From Marinilabilia rubra (GTDB taxonomy: Bacteria > Bacteroidota > Bacteroidia > Bacteroidales > Marinilabiliaceae): 64,000 nucleotides of DNA. Position 1 is the stretch's first letter. Every line of letters starts with the position of its first letter. The notes under the pieces were generated by a model, which was not told where the DNA came from, searched no databases, and worked only from the letters and a program-made list of their open reading frames with translations. Below, one piece after another: positions 48,274-57,695 of the stretch. The DNA lies in contig NZ_QEWP01000014.1 in assembly GCF_003121985.1 (NCBI RefSeq), positions 52,744 to 116,743 of the forward strand. Direction: 5' to 3'. The position numbers and the translations under genes were made by a program.

Positions 48274-48699
48274 ATGATAATAAATCAATTATCTGTTTTT
48301 CTGGAAAATCGCTCCGGAAGAATGCATGAAGTCTTTGATATTTTGGGTAATGTCAATATTAATGTTTCAGCATGCAGTCTGGCTGATACTTCTGAGTTCG
48401 GAATTCTCAGGATGATCGTATCTGATCCTGGAGAAGCCAGGAGGATCCTGAAAGAAAATCAGTTTTCTGTTAATGTGAGTGAGGTGATTTCGTTTGCCAC
48501 TCCCAATACCCCGGGGGCATTGTCTAAAACATTGAAAATACTCTCCGAGGCTCAAATTGGGATTGACTATTTGTATGGGTTCTCTCCGGGAGATAAATCT
48601 TTTATAGTGCTTAAAACAGATAATGTACAGAAAACGATTGACGAGTTTCAGAAACATGAAATGGAATTGATTTCGGCCAGTGAGTTATATAAATTCTAA
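48274..48699 (+). CDS. Tandem ACT-domain protein
   Basis: A 141-residue protein of two ACT domains (about 3-65 and 70-138), each with the strand-helix-strand pattern ([40 protein letters not shown]). ACT domains bind amino acids and regulate partner enzymes. Genes of this type commonly neighbour a phenylacetate-CoA ligase gene in anaerobes, as here with an 8-base gap, so it may sense an aromatic or branched-chain amino acid. No enzymatic domain is present. Confidence 0.9.
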   Translation: MIINQLSVFLENRSGRMHEVFDILGNVNINVSACSLADTSEFGILRMIVSDPGEARRILKENQFSVNVSEVISFATPNTPGALSKTLKILSEAQIGIDYLYGFSPGDKSFIVLKTDNVQKTIDEFQKHEMELISASELYKF

Positions 48700-48707
48700 A
48701 TTTTACT

Positions 48708-50018
48708 ATGAAAACATCGATTTGGAACAGACATTTTGAAACCATGTCCCGCGATCAAATGAAGCAGATTCAGAGTGAAAGGTTGAGGGAAACGGTGGAC
48801 CGGGTGTATTATAATGTTCCGTATTATCGGGCAAAAATGCAGGAGGCTGGTGTGGGACCTGAATATATCAAATCTGCAGATGATCTTAAACTGCTTCCTT
48901 TTACCACAAAGCAGGATCTGCGCGATAATTATCCTTTTGGTTTGTTTGCTCTCCCCATGAGTGAGATAATCAGGCTTCATGCATCTTCAGGAACTACCGG
49001 ACGTCCGACGGTTGTAGGGTATTCCCGACGTGACATTGCAGTTTGGTCTGAGGTTATGGCCCGTACCTTAACAGGTGCCGGTGTGGGAAAAGACGATTTT
49101 ATTCAGATAGCCTATGGATATGGCCTTTTTACAGGTGGTTTGGGCTTGCATTATGGAGGTGAAAAAGTTGGGGCCTCTGTAATTCCCATTTCGGGGGGTA
49201 ATACCAAACGTCAGTTGCAATTGATGCATGATTTTGGGAGCACGGTTTTGGCATGTACCCCTTCTTATGCATCTTACCTTGCAGAGGCCATCGACGAAAG
49301 CTCTTTGGACAGGGAAGATCTAAAATTGAAAGTCGGTATCTTCGGGGCAGAGCCGTGGACTGATAATATGAGATTCGAGATTGAGAAAAAGCTTCAGATA
49401 AAAGCATTTGATATTTACGGGTTAAGTGAAATTATCGGCCCGGGGGTGTCTTTTGATTGTGAATATCAGTGCGGATTACATATTAATGAGGATCATTTTA
49501 TTCCCGAAATAATTGACCCGGATACATTGGATGTTTTGCCGGAGGGTGAACTGGGTGAATTGGTGTTTTCAACAGTAACAAAAGAGGGACTTCCAATAAT
49601 CAGATACCGGACGCGGGATCTTACACGCCTCCATTATGATACTTGTAAGTGTGGAAGAACCCTGGTGAGAATGGAGAAATGTACCGGAAGGAGTGATGAT
49701 ATGCTGATCATTCGCGGTGTTAATCTTTTCCCTTCTCAGATAGAAAGTGTTTTGCTTGAAATGGATGAAACTACTCCGCATTATCTGTTGGTAGTGGAAC
49801 GCATAAACAATCTGGATACCCTTGAGCTGCATGTGGAAGTTGAGGACCGGTTTTATCAGGATAAAATCAGTGAACTCCAAAATCTGGGTAAAAAAATTAA
49901 AAACCAGATCGAGAGCACTATTGGGTTGTCGGTCAACGTGAAACTGGTTGAGCCTAAAACCATTGAGCGGAGCGAAGGAAAGGCCACCCGCGTTATTGAT
50001 AAAAGAAAAATGGGATAG
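48708..50018 (+). CDS. Phenylacetate-CoA ligase family AMP-forming ligase
   Basis: A 436-residue adenylate-forming enzyme. The P-loop-like [15 protein letters not shown] is at about 90-104, the core [16 protein letters not shown] and [10 protein letters not shown] follow, and the C-terminal AMP-binding domain (about 335-430, [12 protein letters not shown]) is present. It makes an aryl- or acyl-CoA from the free acid and ATP. With the ACT protein before it and an aminotransferase and 2-oxoacid:ferredoxin oxidoreductase after it, it may work in amino-acid fermentation or in salvage of aryl acetates. The exact acid is not told by sequence; the name paaK would overstate it. Confidence 0.9.
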   Translation: MKTSIWNRHFETMSRDQMKQIQSERLRETVDRVYYNVPYYRAKMQEAGVGPEYIKSADDLKLLPFTTKQDLRDNYPFGLFALPMSEIIRLHASSGTTGRPTVVGYSRRDIAVWSEVMARTLTGAGVGKDDFIQIAYGYGLFTGGLGLHYGGEKVGASVIPISGGNTKRQLQLMHDFGSTVLACTPSYASYLAEAIDESSLDREDLKLKVGIFGAEPWTDNMRFEIEKKLQIKAFDIYGLSEIIGPGVSFDCEYQCGLHINEDHFIPEIIDPDTLDVLPEGELGELVFSTVTKEGLPIIRYRTRDLTRLHYDTCKCGRTLVRMEKCTGRSDDMLIIRGVNLFPSQIESVLLEMDETTPHYLLVVERINNLDTLELHVEVEDRFYQDKISELQNLGKKIKNQIESTIGLSVNVKLVEPKTIERSEGKATRVIDKRKMG

Positions 50019-50060
50019 TAATATTTTCTGTTTCGCAGCAAAATTTGAAAAGAAAGCAAA

Positions 50061-51389
50061 ATGTCAAACAATAGTCCATTTCCCATTGGGAAAGAAGTTG
50101 TGCAAAACTTAAAAGAGGAGTTGGGAATTAGAAACCTGGCTTTTTGTACCATCCGCCAAATCGTTCAACTGGCCAACCGTTTGGAAGAAATGTGCGGAAA
50201 ACCCTTCATTCGTACCGAGATGGGGGTTCCCGGGTTAAATACCCCGGACACCGGAGTTAAGGCTGAGATTGAAGCTCTTACCAGAGGAGTCTCTTCAGTT
50301 TATCCTCCCATTGAAGGAGTGAAAGTACTTAAAGATGAGCTTTCACGGTTTGCCAAACTTTTTCTTGATCTTGAAATTAATCCGGGATGCTGCATACCTA
50401 CGGTGGGCTCAATGCAGGCATCTTTTGTGACTTTTATGGTGGCCAATAAGCGCGAAAAAGAGAAAGATACAACCTTGTTTATTGATCCCGGATTTCCGGT
50501 TCACAAACGTCAGATTCTTATACAGGGAATGAAGTATGAGAGTTTTGATATTTATAATTATCGTGGTGAAAAACTCAGGGAGAAATTAGAATCATATCTG
50601 AAGAAGAGAAACATCAGTACATTTTTGTATTCCAACCCCAATAATCCTGCATGGATATGTTTTACCGATACCGAATTGAAAATAATCGGCGATCTTGCCA
50701 ATAAATACGATGTCATTGTAATGGAGGATCTGGCTTATTTCGGAATGGATTTCAGGGAAGATTACGGTATTTCGGGAAAGCCCCCCTATCAGCCTACGGT
50801 TGGGAAATATACTGACAATTATGTGCTTCTGTTTTCCAGTTCAAAAATTTTTAGTTATGCCGGTCAGCGGATTGGAAGTCTTTTGATTTCAAATGCACTG
50901 TTTGAAAAACGTTTTCCTCATCTCGGCGATACTTTCAATTGTGATAAATTCGGGAGTGCCATCCTTCAGGATGCCATTTATGCTTCCACTGCAGGAACTG
51001 CACATTCTCCTCAGACAGGTTTTGCAGCTTTGCTGAAAGAAGTCAATGACGGAAGTTTCGATTTTCGTTCTTATGTGAAAGAATATGGTGAAAGAGCAGG
51101 GGTGATGAAAAGTCTTTTTCTCAAAAATGGCTTTAAAATTGTTTACGATAAAGATGAGGAGAAAGATTTGGCAGACGGTTTTTATTTTACAATCAGTTAC
51201 CCGGGACTTTCAGGTGAGCAGTTGTTGGGAGAGCTGTTGCGCTTTGGCATCAGTGCCATAACTCTGGATACAACGGGAAGCTCCCGCAATGAGGGTCTGA
51301 GAATTTGCGTATCTCATACATCCATGGATCAAATGGAGGAATTTGGCCAACGACTCGCACTTTTTCAGTCAGAAGTTTATAATGAATAA
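50061..51389 (+). CDS. PLP-dependent aminotransferase, class I/II
   Basis: A 442-residue fold-type I aminotransferase. The cofactor-binding lysine is probably Lys262 in SSSKIFSYAGQRIGSL, with the expected YSNPNNPAWICF (about 194-205) and MEDLAYFGMD (about 223-232) motifs ahead of it, and an arginine near the C-terminus (EGLRICVSH) to bind the substrate carboxylate. Converts an amino acid to its 2-oxo acid. The following ferredoxin oxidoreductase would consume that product, so the two may form an amino-acid oxidation route. The substrate amino acid is not assigned. Confidence 0.88.
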   Translation: MSNNSPFPIGKEVVQNLKEELGIRNLAFCTIRQIVQLANRLEEMCGKPFIRTEMGVPGLNTPDTGVKAEIEALTRGVSSVYPPIEGVKVLKDELSRFAKLFLDLEINPGCCIPTVGSMQASFVTFMVANKREKEKDTTLFIDPGFPVHKRQILIQGMKYESFDIYNYRGEKLREKLESYLKKRNISTFLYSNPNNPAWICFTDTELKIIGDLANKYDVIVMEDLAYFGMDFREDYGISGKPPYQPTVGKYTDNYVLLFSSSKIFSYAGQRIGSLLISNALFEKRFPHLGDTFNCDKFGSAILQDAIYASTAGTAHSPQTGFAALLKEVNDGSFDFRSYVKEYGERAGVMKSLFLKNGFKIVYDKDEEKDLADGFYFTISYPGLSGEQLLGELLRFGISAITLDTTGSSRNEGLRICVSHTSMDQMEEFGQRLALFQSEVYNE

Positions 51390-51636
51390 ACCTATAACCT
51401 GAAATTTTAAAAAAATAAGGAAAGATTATATATTTGGAAGTAGAAAAGTGTATTTTTTTCTTAAAATATAGAATGTATATAAACAACTGAGATAAGTGCC
51501 TGATTTTTCAAAAGCTTACAAATTGTAATTCTCTTTATTCTCTTTGTTTATAGGAAATAATGACGGGTGTCATAAGGTTGAATTACAATTTTTATCTAAA
51601 TTCGTAATGCTTTAAAAAAAGATAAACAATTTCATT
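51390..51636. promoter_or_regulatory. Upstream region of the ferredoxin oxidoreductase operon with a perfect inverted repeat
   Basis: A 247-bp gap with no gene. A 12-bp perfect inverted repeat, aaattgtaattc (51520-51531) and gaattacaattt (51580-51591), flanks 48 bases that are likely to hold the promoter. The left copy is itself part of the perfect palindrome ttacaaattgtaa (51517-51529), a good operator candidate. Confidence 0.55.
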
Positions 51637-51870
51637 ATGGCAAAAATGATAGGATTAATTGAGGTGGACATTGAGACCTGTAAAGGATGTTCACTTTGTG
51701 TCGAGGCTTGCCCGACCAGTGTAATTGAATTGGCAGAAGAGGTGAATGGGAAAGGGTATAATTATGCTTATATGGAAAATCCTGATGCCTGTATCGGATG
51801 TGCAAACTGTTCTATGGTTTGTCCGGATAGCTGTATTACAGTATATCGAAAAAAAGTAGAAATGGTCTGA
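51637..51870 (+). CDS. 4Fe-4S ferredoxin subunit of a 2-oxoacid:ferredoxin oxidoreductase
   Basis: A 77-residue polyferredoxin with two CxxCxxCxxxC[P] motifs: Cys15, 18, 21, 25 and Cys52, 55, 58, 62. It carries electrons from the thiamine diphosphate site of the complex to soluble ferredoxin. It is the first gene of the four-gene operon 51637-54345, corresponding to the delta subunit of KorD/VorD-type enzymes. Full length. Confidence 0.92.
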   Translation: MAKMIGLIEVDIETCKGCSLCVEACPTSVIELAEEVNGKGYNYAYMENPDACIGCANCSMVCPDSCITVYRKKVEMV

Positions 51871-51920
51871 TGATTTTCTCTCAGCTAAGAGAAAATCTGA
51901 ACTTAGAAACTATATAGCAA

Positions 51921-53006
51921 ATGAGTGAACTAAGGTTAATGAAAGGCAATGAGGCCATTGCCGAAGCTGCCATCCGTTGTGGAGCCGACGGATATTTTGG
52001 ATATCCGATTACTCCACAGTCTGAAGTGATGGAAACACTTATGACTTTACGGCCCTGGGAAACTACCGGCATGGTTGTTTTGCAGGCAGAAAGTGAAGTC
52101 GCTTCGATAAATATGTTGTATGGAGGCGCAGGATCCGGAAAACGCGTAATGACCTCCTCTTCCAGTCCCGGTATTAGTTTGATGCAGGAAGGTTTGTCTT
52201 ATATGGCAGGCGCCGAGTTGCCATGTCTGGTTGCAAATGTCGTGCGTGGAGGCCCGGGTTTGGGAACCATTCAGCCTTCTCAGTCGGATTATTTTCAGTC
52301 GGTTAAAGGAGGTGGTCATGGTGATTATAAATTAATCGTACTGGCTCCTGCTTCTGTTCAGGAAATGGCTGATTTTGTAGAGTTGGGTTTTGATCTTGCG
52401 TTCAAATACCGTAACCCTGCCATGATTTTATCCGACGGGATGATTGGTCAAATGATGGAAAAAGTGGAACTGAGTCCACAGAAGGAGCGCTGGACCAACG
52501 AAGAAATTGAAAAAATGCACCCATGGGCCACCACCGGAAAAAGACCCGATCGTGAAAGAAACATCATTACGTCGGTTGAACTGGATTCAGAAGCTCATGA
52601 GACTTTCAATAATAAGCTTCAAGCCAAGTATCGTGAAATTGAGGAAAATGAGGTCCGGTACGAACTCACCGATGTTGAAGATGCAGATTATCTGATTGTT
52701 GCTTATGGAAGTAGTGCCAGGATTTCAGCGGCTGCGATTGAAATTTTAAGAGAAAAAGGCATAAAAGCTGGTCTTTTGCGTCCCATTACACTCTATCCGT
52801 TTCCGTCTAAAAAAATTAAAGAATTAAGTGGCGGATTGAAAGGTGTATTGTCGGTTGAGATGAGTAGCGGACAGATGGTAGAAGATGTGAGGCTGGCTGT
52901 TGAAGGAAAAGTGAAAGTTGAGCATTTCGGGCGCTATGGTGGAGTTGTTCATTCTCCCGAAGAGGTAGCCAACGCTCTGGAACAAAAATTGAATGGAGGA
53001 AAATAG
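51921..53006 (+). CDS. 2-oxoacid:ferredoxin oxidoreductase, alpha-type subunit (VorB/KorA-like)
   Basis: A 361-residue subunit containing the pyrimidine-binding domain (about 5-190, with GYPITPQSEVMETL and the YGGAGSGKRVMTSSSSPGISLMQEG region) and domain II (about 245-345, YGSSARISAAAIEILREKG). In anaerobes these complexes oxidise 2-oxoisovalerate, 2-oxoglutarate or other 2-oxo acids to acyl-CoA and CO2 with ferredoxin as acceptor. This operon order (ferredoxin, VorB, VorA, gamma) is widespread in Bacteroidales and is often labelled branched-chain-type, but substrate cannot be fixed here. Its stop is 1 base before the next start. Confidence 0.93.
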   Translation: MSELRLMKGNEAIAEAAIRCGADGYFGYPITPQSEVMETLMTLRPWETTGMVVLQAESEVASINMLYGGAGSGKRVMTSSSSPGISLMQEGLSYMAGAELPCLVANVVRGGPGLGTIQPSQSDYFQSVKGGGHGDYKLIVLAPASVQEMADFVELGFDLAFKYRNPAMILSDGMIGQMMEKVELSPQKERWTNEEIEKMHPWATTGKRPDRERNIITSVELDSEAHETFNNKLQAKYREIEENEVRYELTDVEDADYLIVAYGSSARISAAAIEILREKGIKAGLLRPITLYPFPSKKIKELSGGLKGVLSVEMSSGQMVEDVRLAVEGKVKVEHFGRYGGVVHSPEEVANALEQKLNGGK

Positions 53007-53007
53007 T

Positions 53008-53775
53008 ATGGCAGAAGTATTTAACGATATAAAAAAGCCTGAGAACTTAGTTTATTCAAAGAGTAAGGTCTTGACAGATAATGTAATGCATTACTGTCCT
53101 GGGTGTAGCCACGGTGTGGTTCATAGAATTCTTGCTGAAGTTATAGAAGAGCTTGGTGTTCAGGATAAAACCATTGGTGTTGCTCCGGTTGGGTGTTCGG
53201 TGTTGATGTATAACTACATAGATATTGACTGGCAGGAAGCAGCTCACGGCCGTGCACCTGCTGTGGGAACAGCAATCAACCGGTTGTGGCCCGAAAAAAT
53301 TGTGTTTACCTATCAGGGTGACGGAGATCTGGCTGCCATTGGAACTGCTGAGACAATTCATGCCTGCAATCGCGGAGAAAACATGATTATGTTGTTTATT
53401 AACAATGGTATTTACGGGATGACAGGTGGTCAGATGGCCCCAACTACCCTTAAAGGGATGAAATCCTCTACCTGTCCTTTTGGCCGGGAACCTGCTCAGG
53501 ATGGAAATCCATTGAAAATCACTGAGCTTCTTGCCCAATTGCCCGGAACATCTCTTGTTACTCGTCAGGCTGTTCATACGCCTGCGGCAGTGCGCAAGAC
53601 CAAAAAAGCCCTTCTTAAAGCTTTTGAAAATCAAAAGCAGAAAAAGGGAACTTCGGTGATTGAGGTGGTTTCTACTTGCAATTCAGGTTGGAAGATGACC
53701 CCTGTGGAATCCAATAAATGGATGGCAGAAAATATGTTTCCATTTTATCCGCTTGGGGATTTTAAAGATGAATAA
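53008..53775 (+). CDS. 2-oxoacid:ferredoxin oxidoreductase, thiamine diphosphate-binding beta subunit
   Basis: A 255-residue subunit. Start at 53008 is preferred: a Shine-Dalgarno-like ggagga (52995-53000) lies 7 bases upstream, while the earlier ATG at 52993 would overlap the VorB end and hide that site. The thiamine diphosphate motif spans GDGDLAAIGTAETIHA to NNGIYGMTGGQ, and the [4Fe-4S] cysteines of this subunit type are seen as CPGCSHG near the start. It decarboxylates the 2-oxo acid with the alpha subunit. Tight coupling with VorB and an operon gap of 12 bases to the gamma gene. Confidence 0.9.
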   Translation: MAEVFNDIKKPENLVYSKSKVLTDNVMHYCPGCSHGVVHRILAEVIEELGVQDKTIGVAPVGCSVLMYNYIDIDWQEAAHGRAPAVGTAINRLWPEKIVFTYQGDGDLAAIGTAETIHACNRGENMIMLFINNGIYGMTGGQMAPTTLKGMKSSTCPFGREPAQDGNPLKITELLAQLPGTSLVTRQAVHTPAAVRKTKKALLKAFENQKQKKGTSVIEVVSTCNSGWKMTPVESNKWMAENMFPFYPLGDFKDE

Positions 53776-53787
53776 AAACCAAAAACT

Positions 53788-54345
53788 ATGAAGGAAGAAA
53801 TTATTATAGCGGGATTTGGTGGTCAGGGTGTATTATCAATGGGTAAAATTCTGGCTTATTCAGCTGTTATGCAACAAAAGGAAGTTAGCTGGATGCCTTC
53901 GTATGGTCCCGAAATGAGGGGGGGGACAGCCAATGTTACCGTTGTACTCAGTGATGACCGGATCAGCTCTCCCATTCTCCATTCTTTTGATACTGCCATC
54001 ATTCTAAACCAACAATCTCTCGACAAATTTGAATCAAAAGTGAAACCGGGGGGGGTGTTGTTATATGATTCAAATGGCATTACGCATCATCCCGAGAGAA
54101 ATGACATTAATATCTACCGTATCGATGCAACCGAGGAAGCATCTCGTATGAAATCGACCAAAACTATGAATATGATTGTTTTGGGGGCTTTTTTAAAAGT
54201 TAAACCCGTGGTGGAAATGGAAAATGTTTTGAAAGGTCTCAAGAAATCATTACCCGAAAGACATCATCACTTGATTCCGATGAACGAGAAAGCCATCGAG
54301 CGAGGTTTTGAAATTGTTAGGGAGGTGTCATTGATGAATGCCTGA
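53788..54345 (+). CDS. 2-oxoacid:ferredoxin oxidoreductase, gamma subunit
   Basis: A 185-residue protein of the pyruvate/ketoisovalerate oxidoreductase catalytic domain family. GFGGQGVLSMGKILAYSAV opens it, EMRGGTANVTVVLS and NQQSLDKFESKVKPGG follow. It completes the four-subunit complex. A terminator at 54377-54405 ends the operon. Confidence 0.92.
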   Translation: MKEEIIIAGFGGQGVLSMGKILAYSAVMQQKEVSWMPSYGPEMRGGTANVTVVLSDDRISSPILHSFDTAIILNQQSLDKFESKVKPGGVLLYDSNGITHHPERNDINIYRIDATEEASRMKSTKTMNMIVLGAFLKVKPVVEMENVLKGLKKSLPERHHHLIPMNEKAIERGFEIVREVSLMNA

Positions 54346-54376
54346 GGAGCATTTATGCTTAATTGATAATATTAGA

Positions 54377-54405
54377 AGAGTATCCGGGTTGGGTACTCTT
54401 TTTTT
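54377..54405 (+). terminator. Rho-independent terminator of the VOR operon
   Basis: Stem agagtatcc (54377-54385) with gggtactct (54391-54399), one G-T pair, 5-base loop, followed by a run of seven T residues (54399-54405). Confidence 0.8.
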
Positions 54406-54713
54406 ACATGGTGGGTTGGACTAATTATGATGATTTGGTGCGCAAATATGTAGGGTGCTAAATTTTTTTTTAGATATATGACAACGAGTTTGAAATTCTT
54501 CTTTTTGGAAGATTTTTTTGAAGGATTGAGCTCTTTGATAGGTCGAAATTGATGAGAATAGCAGCGCTATTTGAGGAAACCTTGACGAAGTATAAGGGCT
54601 CAAGGCTCGAAAATATTCCAAAGGAAAAAACTTAAACAGTTTCTTGGTAGTCTGGAATTGTTTTTCTCAAATAGCAACATCTTAAGCCGGATGCTGAATC
54701 ATTTTACTCCCAA

Positions 54714-54780
54714 GTCCCGGAGGGACGATATATCGGTAGAAAACGGGTAACCTCAAAACGACCAGAGTGCCGTAGGCACG
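54714..54780. repeat. Dispersed Bacteroidota repeat with two short hairpins
   Basis: Contains gtcccggagggac (54714-54726), then gatatatcggtagaaaac, and gtgccgtaggcac (54767-54779). The two short hairpins in fixed order are a pattern I recognise from intergenic repeats of many Bacteroidota genomes. No coding potential. Confidence 0.6.
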
Positions 54781-54949
54781 AAATAAGCACAATCGAAATT
54801 TTCAAAATCTTCAGTAATTAAGCGTCACCAATACCCCCATTGAAAGCTTTTGTTTTCCTGATGAAAATTTCACAAAAAACCATTATCTTAAAGGAGTAGG
54901 AAGAGGAGAAAGCGAGTGACCTGTTTTTTTATGAAAAAAAATCTAAAGC

Positions 54950-55321
54950 ATGAAAGAAGGAAAAATACACTTGGTAGATCTTGATTTTGAGTACAAAATG
55001 TGGAAAAATCATATTGAATGGTTTTTACGCGATCTCAAAATTGTTCGTGACCGTAATGAAGAAATTTCCCAAGGCCTTGGGCACGGCGAACTCAATACCG
55101 TTGAGGAAATGATCATTGACGAATATGAGCAACAATTAAAGAAAATGCAGGGGAGGATTAAAACCCAGGAGCAGGAATTGCAATATTACAACAAAGATTT
55201 TCCGGTCACCCCCGATCATCAGTATGTAAAAGAGCATATGGATCTTAGAGGTAAAATGGAAAGGATGTCAAATGAAGTGATTGACAAAATTTCTGATTTA
55301 ATTAAGGAGTTGAGTGTTTGA
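54950..55321 (+). CDS. Conserved hypothetical coiled-coil protein
   Basis: A 123-residue soluble, charged and almost all-helical protein. Heptad-like stretches (about 20-75 and 92-120) predict a coiled coil. No enzymatic motif and no signal peptide was seen. The last 4 bases before the ATG are agca after a run rich in A, so the ribosome site is weak as usual for the phylum. It stands alone before the permease gene, with a 121-bp gap. I do not recognise the family. Confidence 0.75.
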   Translation: MKEGKIHLVDLDFEYKMWKNHIEWFLRDLKIVRDRNEEISQGLGHGELNTVEEMIIDEYEQQLKKMQGRIKTQEQELQYYNKDFPVTPDHQYVKEHMDLRGKMERMSNEVIDKISDLIKELSV

Positions 55322-55442
55322 TCTCTTTTATTGTATGCATTATATGTCTATTGGCCAAAAGTGAACGATCAGTTGCTGTTCCTCAGGGTCTTTTTAAAAC
55401 AAAAGACTCTGTTGAGCGGTTAAAAGAGTTTAAGTATCGCCT

Positions 55443-57554
55443 ATGCAAGGAAACAGTCGTTTAAAAAAGGAATTGGGACTATTTGATGTTTTTGCCATTA
55501 GTACCGGGGCTATGTTTAGTTCCGGCTTTTTTCTATTGCCCGGACTGGCCTCGCAGTACACTGGTCCCTCGGTCTTCTTCGCCTATTTGGTTTCCGGAAT
55601 TTTTATTTTGCCGGCGATGTTCAGCATTGCAGAAATTGCAACTGCTTTGCCTCGTTCAGGAGGAGCCTATTTTTTTCTGGACAGAAGTTTGGGTCCGTTG
55701 ATGGGCACCATAGGAGGGCTTGGAACCTATTTGTCCCTGGTTTTTAAAACGGCTTTTGCCATTATTGGTATAGGTGCATATGCCGCCATTTTTTGGGATG
55801 TCCCGGTGAAAATGGTTGCTGTTGCTGCAACCATGGTATTTATGGGGCTTAACCTGATTGGCGCAAAAAAGACATCCGGTCTGCAGAATTTCTTTATAGT
55901 TTTTTTATTGGTGGTTCTGGGAATGTTTATTTTCGATGGGCTTTATACTGTTTTTTTTACTGAAAAAGTTGAAGGCCCATCCATGAATGAACATTTTACC
56001 CCTTTCTTTACCAATGGTATCGAAGGTGTTATAACTACAGCAGGCTTTGTGTTTGTATCCTATTTGGGATTAACAAAAGTGGCGAGCGTGGCAGAGGAAA
56101 TAAAAAAACCTGAGCGAAATATCCCAATGGGCATGTTGTTGTCCCTGGTTGTTACCAGTGCAGTTTATTTTCTGGGGGTCTTTATCATGGTTGCGCTTAT
56201 AGATCCCGTTCAGTTTGCCAATGAACTGGCTCCTGCTGCGACAGCCACAAAACTGCTTTTTAAATGGTTGCCTGGCGATACAGGAACCTATCTGATGGTA
56301 GGGGCAGCCATGGCAGCTTTTGCCTCCACAGGTAATGCGGGGTTATTATCTTCTTCCAGATATCCCTTCGCTATGGGCCGGGACAGGTTATTTCCACCAA
56401 AGTTTACCAAAGTGGGGAAGTCAGGGACTCCTTATCTTTCAATATTGCTAACTACTGGCATTATCCTTATTCTTATTCTGACAGTTTCTGAAGAGGGTAT
56501 TGCTAAAATAGCCAGTGCTTTTCAGCTTTTTATTTTTATGATGATCAATTTTTCTGTCATTGTTTTCCGGAAAAGCAATATTGAATCTTACGATCCTGGT
56601 TATAAGTCACCATTATATCCGTGGATGCAGGTAGCCGGTATATTTATTTCACTGGTGCTGATCATTTATATGGGGTGGATTTCAGTATTGTTTGTCCTTT
56701 TTGTAATGACTGTTTCTTTCTTGTGGTATTATTATTATGCCAGAGAGAAGGTGAAACGTGAAGGAGCGATCTTTCACTGGTTTGCCCTGTTAGGAAAATA
56801 TCAGTATTCAGAGCTGGAGAATGAATTCATGGTCATTCTTAAGGAAAAAGGACTCAGGCAGGGAGATCCTTTCGATGAAACCATTGCGCGGGCAAGAATA
56901 TCGAATATTGAAAGGGAGATGAATTTTGAACATTTGGTGGATTTTGTATCCGAGACTTTCTCAACAGAAATGCATGTAAGTAAAGAAGCACTGGTGAATG
57001 AGTTTTTGACCACATCGGCCATTGAACCAGCCCTGATTATTCCAGAGGTATCTATTCTTTATGGTAAGTGTGAAGGGGTGGATCATCCTTCTTTGCATAT
57101 TGTATTATCCAGCCGGGGCATACGCAAGCCGGTAGGTAAAGGAGGCATTTCTTCCGAGGATTACATCAGGGTCTTTTTCTTCCTGGTAAATCCGCCGGCT
57201 GAGTCCCGGCAGCAGCTGAGAATGTTGTCCAGGTTGGTTGATGTAATTGAAAGAGAGGAGTTCGTAGAAGAGATGTTCGATCATAAAAGCCATCGGAAAA
57301 TTAAAGAATATCTCCTTCATAATGAGCGTTTTTTTTCCATTCGGTTGTTGCCCGGTACCGAGCAGGCAGGAATGATAGGGCAGCCCCTGAAAGCCGTTGA
57401 ATGGCCTTCCGGCGTCCTGGTGGCATTGATTGAGCGGGACTCTGAAACATTTGCCCCTCATGGAGATACAGTGTTACAGGAGCATGATGTTCTAACTTTA
57501 ATTGGGGAACCCAAATCACTTTCTCGACTATTTGACAAGTACCTTATGCAATAA
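55443..57554 (+). CDS. APC-family permease fused to PTS-EIIA-like and TrkA-C domains
   Basis: A 703-residue fusion. Residues 1-440 form an amino acid-polyamine-organocation permease with about 12 membrane segments (opening GLFDVFAISTGAMFSSGFFLLPG; GTYLSLVFKTAFAIIGIGAYAA). Residues about 465-605 look like a PTS fructose-type EIIA domain (HVSKEALVNEFL; HPSLHIVLSSRGI with the His that would be phosphorylated). Residues about 625-703 look like an RCK-C/TrkA-C ligand-binding domain (AGMIGQPLKAVEWPSGVLVALIERD and HDVLTLIGEP). The soluble part probably gates or modulates transport in response to a phosphorylation or nucleotide signal. The substrate (amino acid, or potassium-like cation as in KUP) is unknown. 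Confidence 0.88.
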   Translation: MQGNSRLKKELGLFDVFAISTGAMFSSGFFLLPGLASQYTGPSVFFAYLVSGIFILPAMFSIAEIATALPRSGGAYFFLDRSLGPLMGTIGGLGTYLSLVFKTAFAIIGIGAYAAIFWDVPVKMVAVAATMVFMGLNLIGAKKTSGLQNFFIVFLLVVLGMFIFDGLYTVFFTEKVEGPSMNEHFTPFFTNGIEGVITTAGFVFVSYLGLTKVASVAEEIKKPERNIPMGMLLSLVVTSAVYFLGVFIMVALIDPVQFANELAPAATATKLLFKWLPGDTGTYLMVGAAMAAFASTGNAGLLSSSRYPFAMGRDRLFPPKFTKVGKSGTPYLSILLTTGIILILILTVSEEGIAKIASAFQLFIFMMINFSVIVFRKSNIESYDPGYKSPLYPWMQVAGIFISLVLIIYMGWISVLFVLFVMTVSFLWYYYYAREKVKREGAIFHWFALLGKYQYSELENEFMVILKEKGLRQGDPFDETIARARISNIEREMNFEHLVDFVSETFSTEMHVSKEALVNEFLTTSAIEPALIIPEVSILYGKCEGVDHPSLHIVLSSRGIRKPVGKGGISSEDYIRVFFFLVNPPAESRQQLRMLSRLVDVIEREEFVEEMFDHKSHRKIKEYLLHNERFFSIRLLPGTEQAGMIGQPLKAVEWPSGVLVALIERDSETFAPHGDTVLQEHDVLTLIGEPKSLSRLFDKYLMQ

Positions 57555-57695
57555 TTTTTTACAAGACAAAAAAGCAGAGTGATCTTTTGTGAAAAAAATG
57601 ATCTCAATACTCCGTTAAACTATTGTGAAGGGGAAAAACACTTGTCTGCCTTTACCCTTTAAGCCAGACAGACCATGAATGGTCAAAATGTTTTG

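Larger units (their letters stand above)
54346..54949. other. Intergenic region with terminator and dispersed repeat
   Basis: A 604-bp gap. After the operon terminator, 54410-54700 shows no protein-like frame and no recognised element. The copy of a dispersed repeat lies at 54714-54780. The promoter of the coiled-coil protein gene should be within 54800-54949, but no clear box was seen. Confidence 0.5.

Noticed and set aside
53056..53634. Antisense reading frame of 192 codons opposite the thiamine diphosphate-binding subunit
   Set aside because: Complete overlap with a conserved gene, odd composition, no domain.
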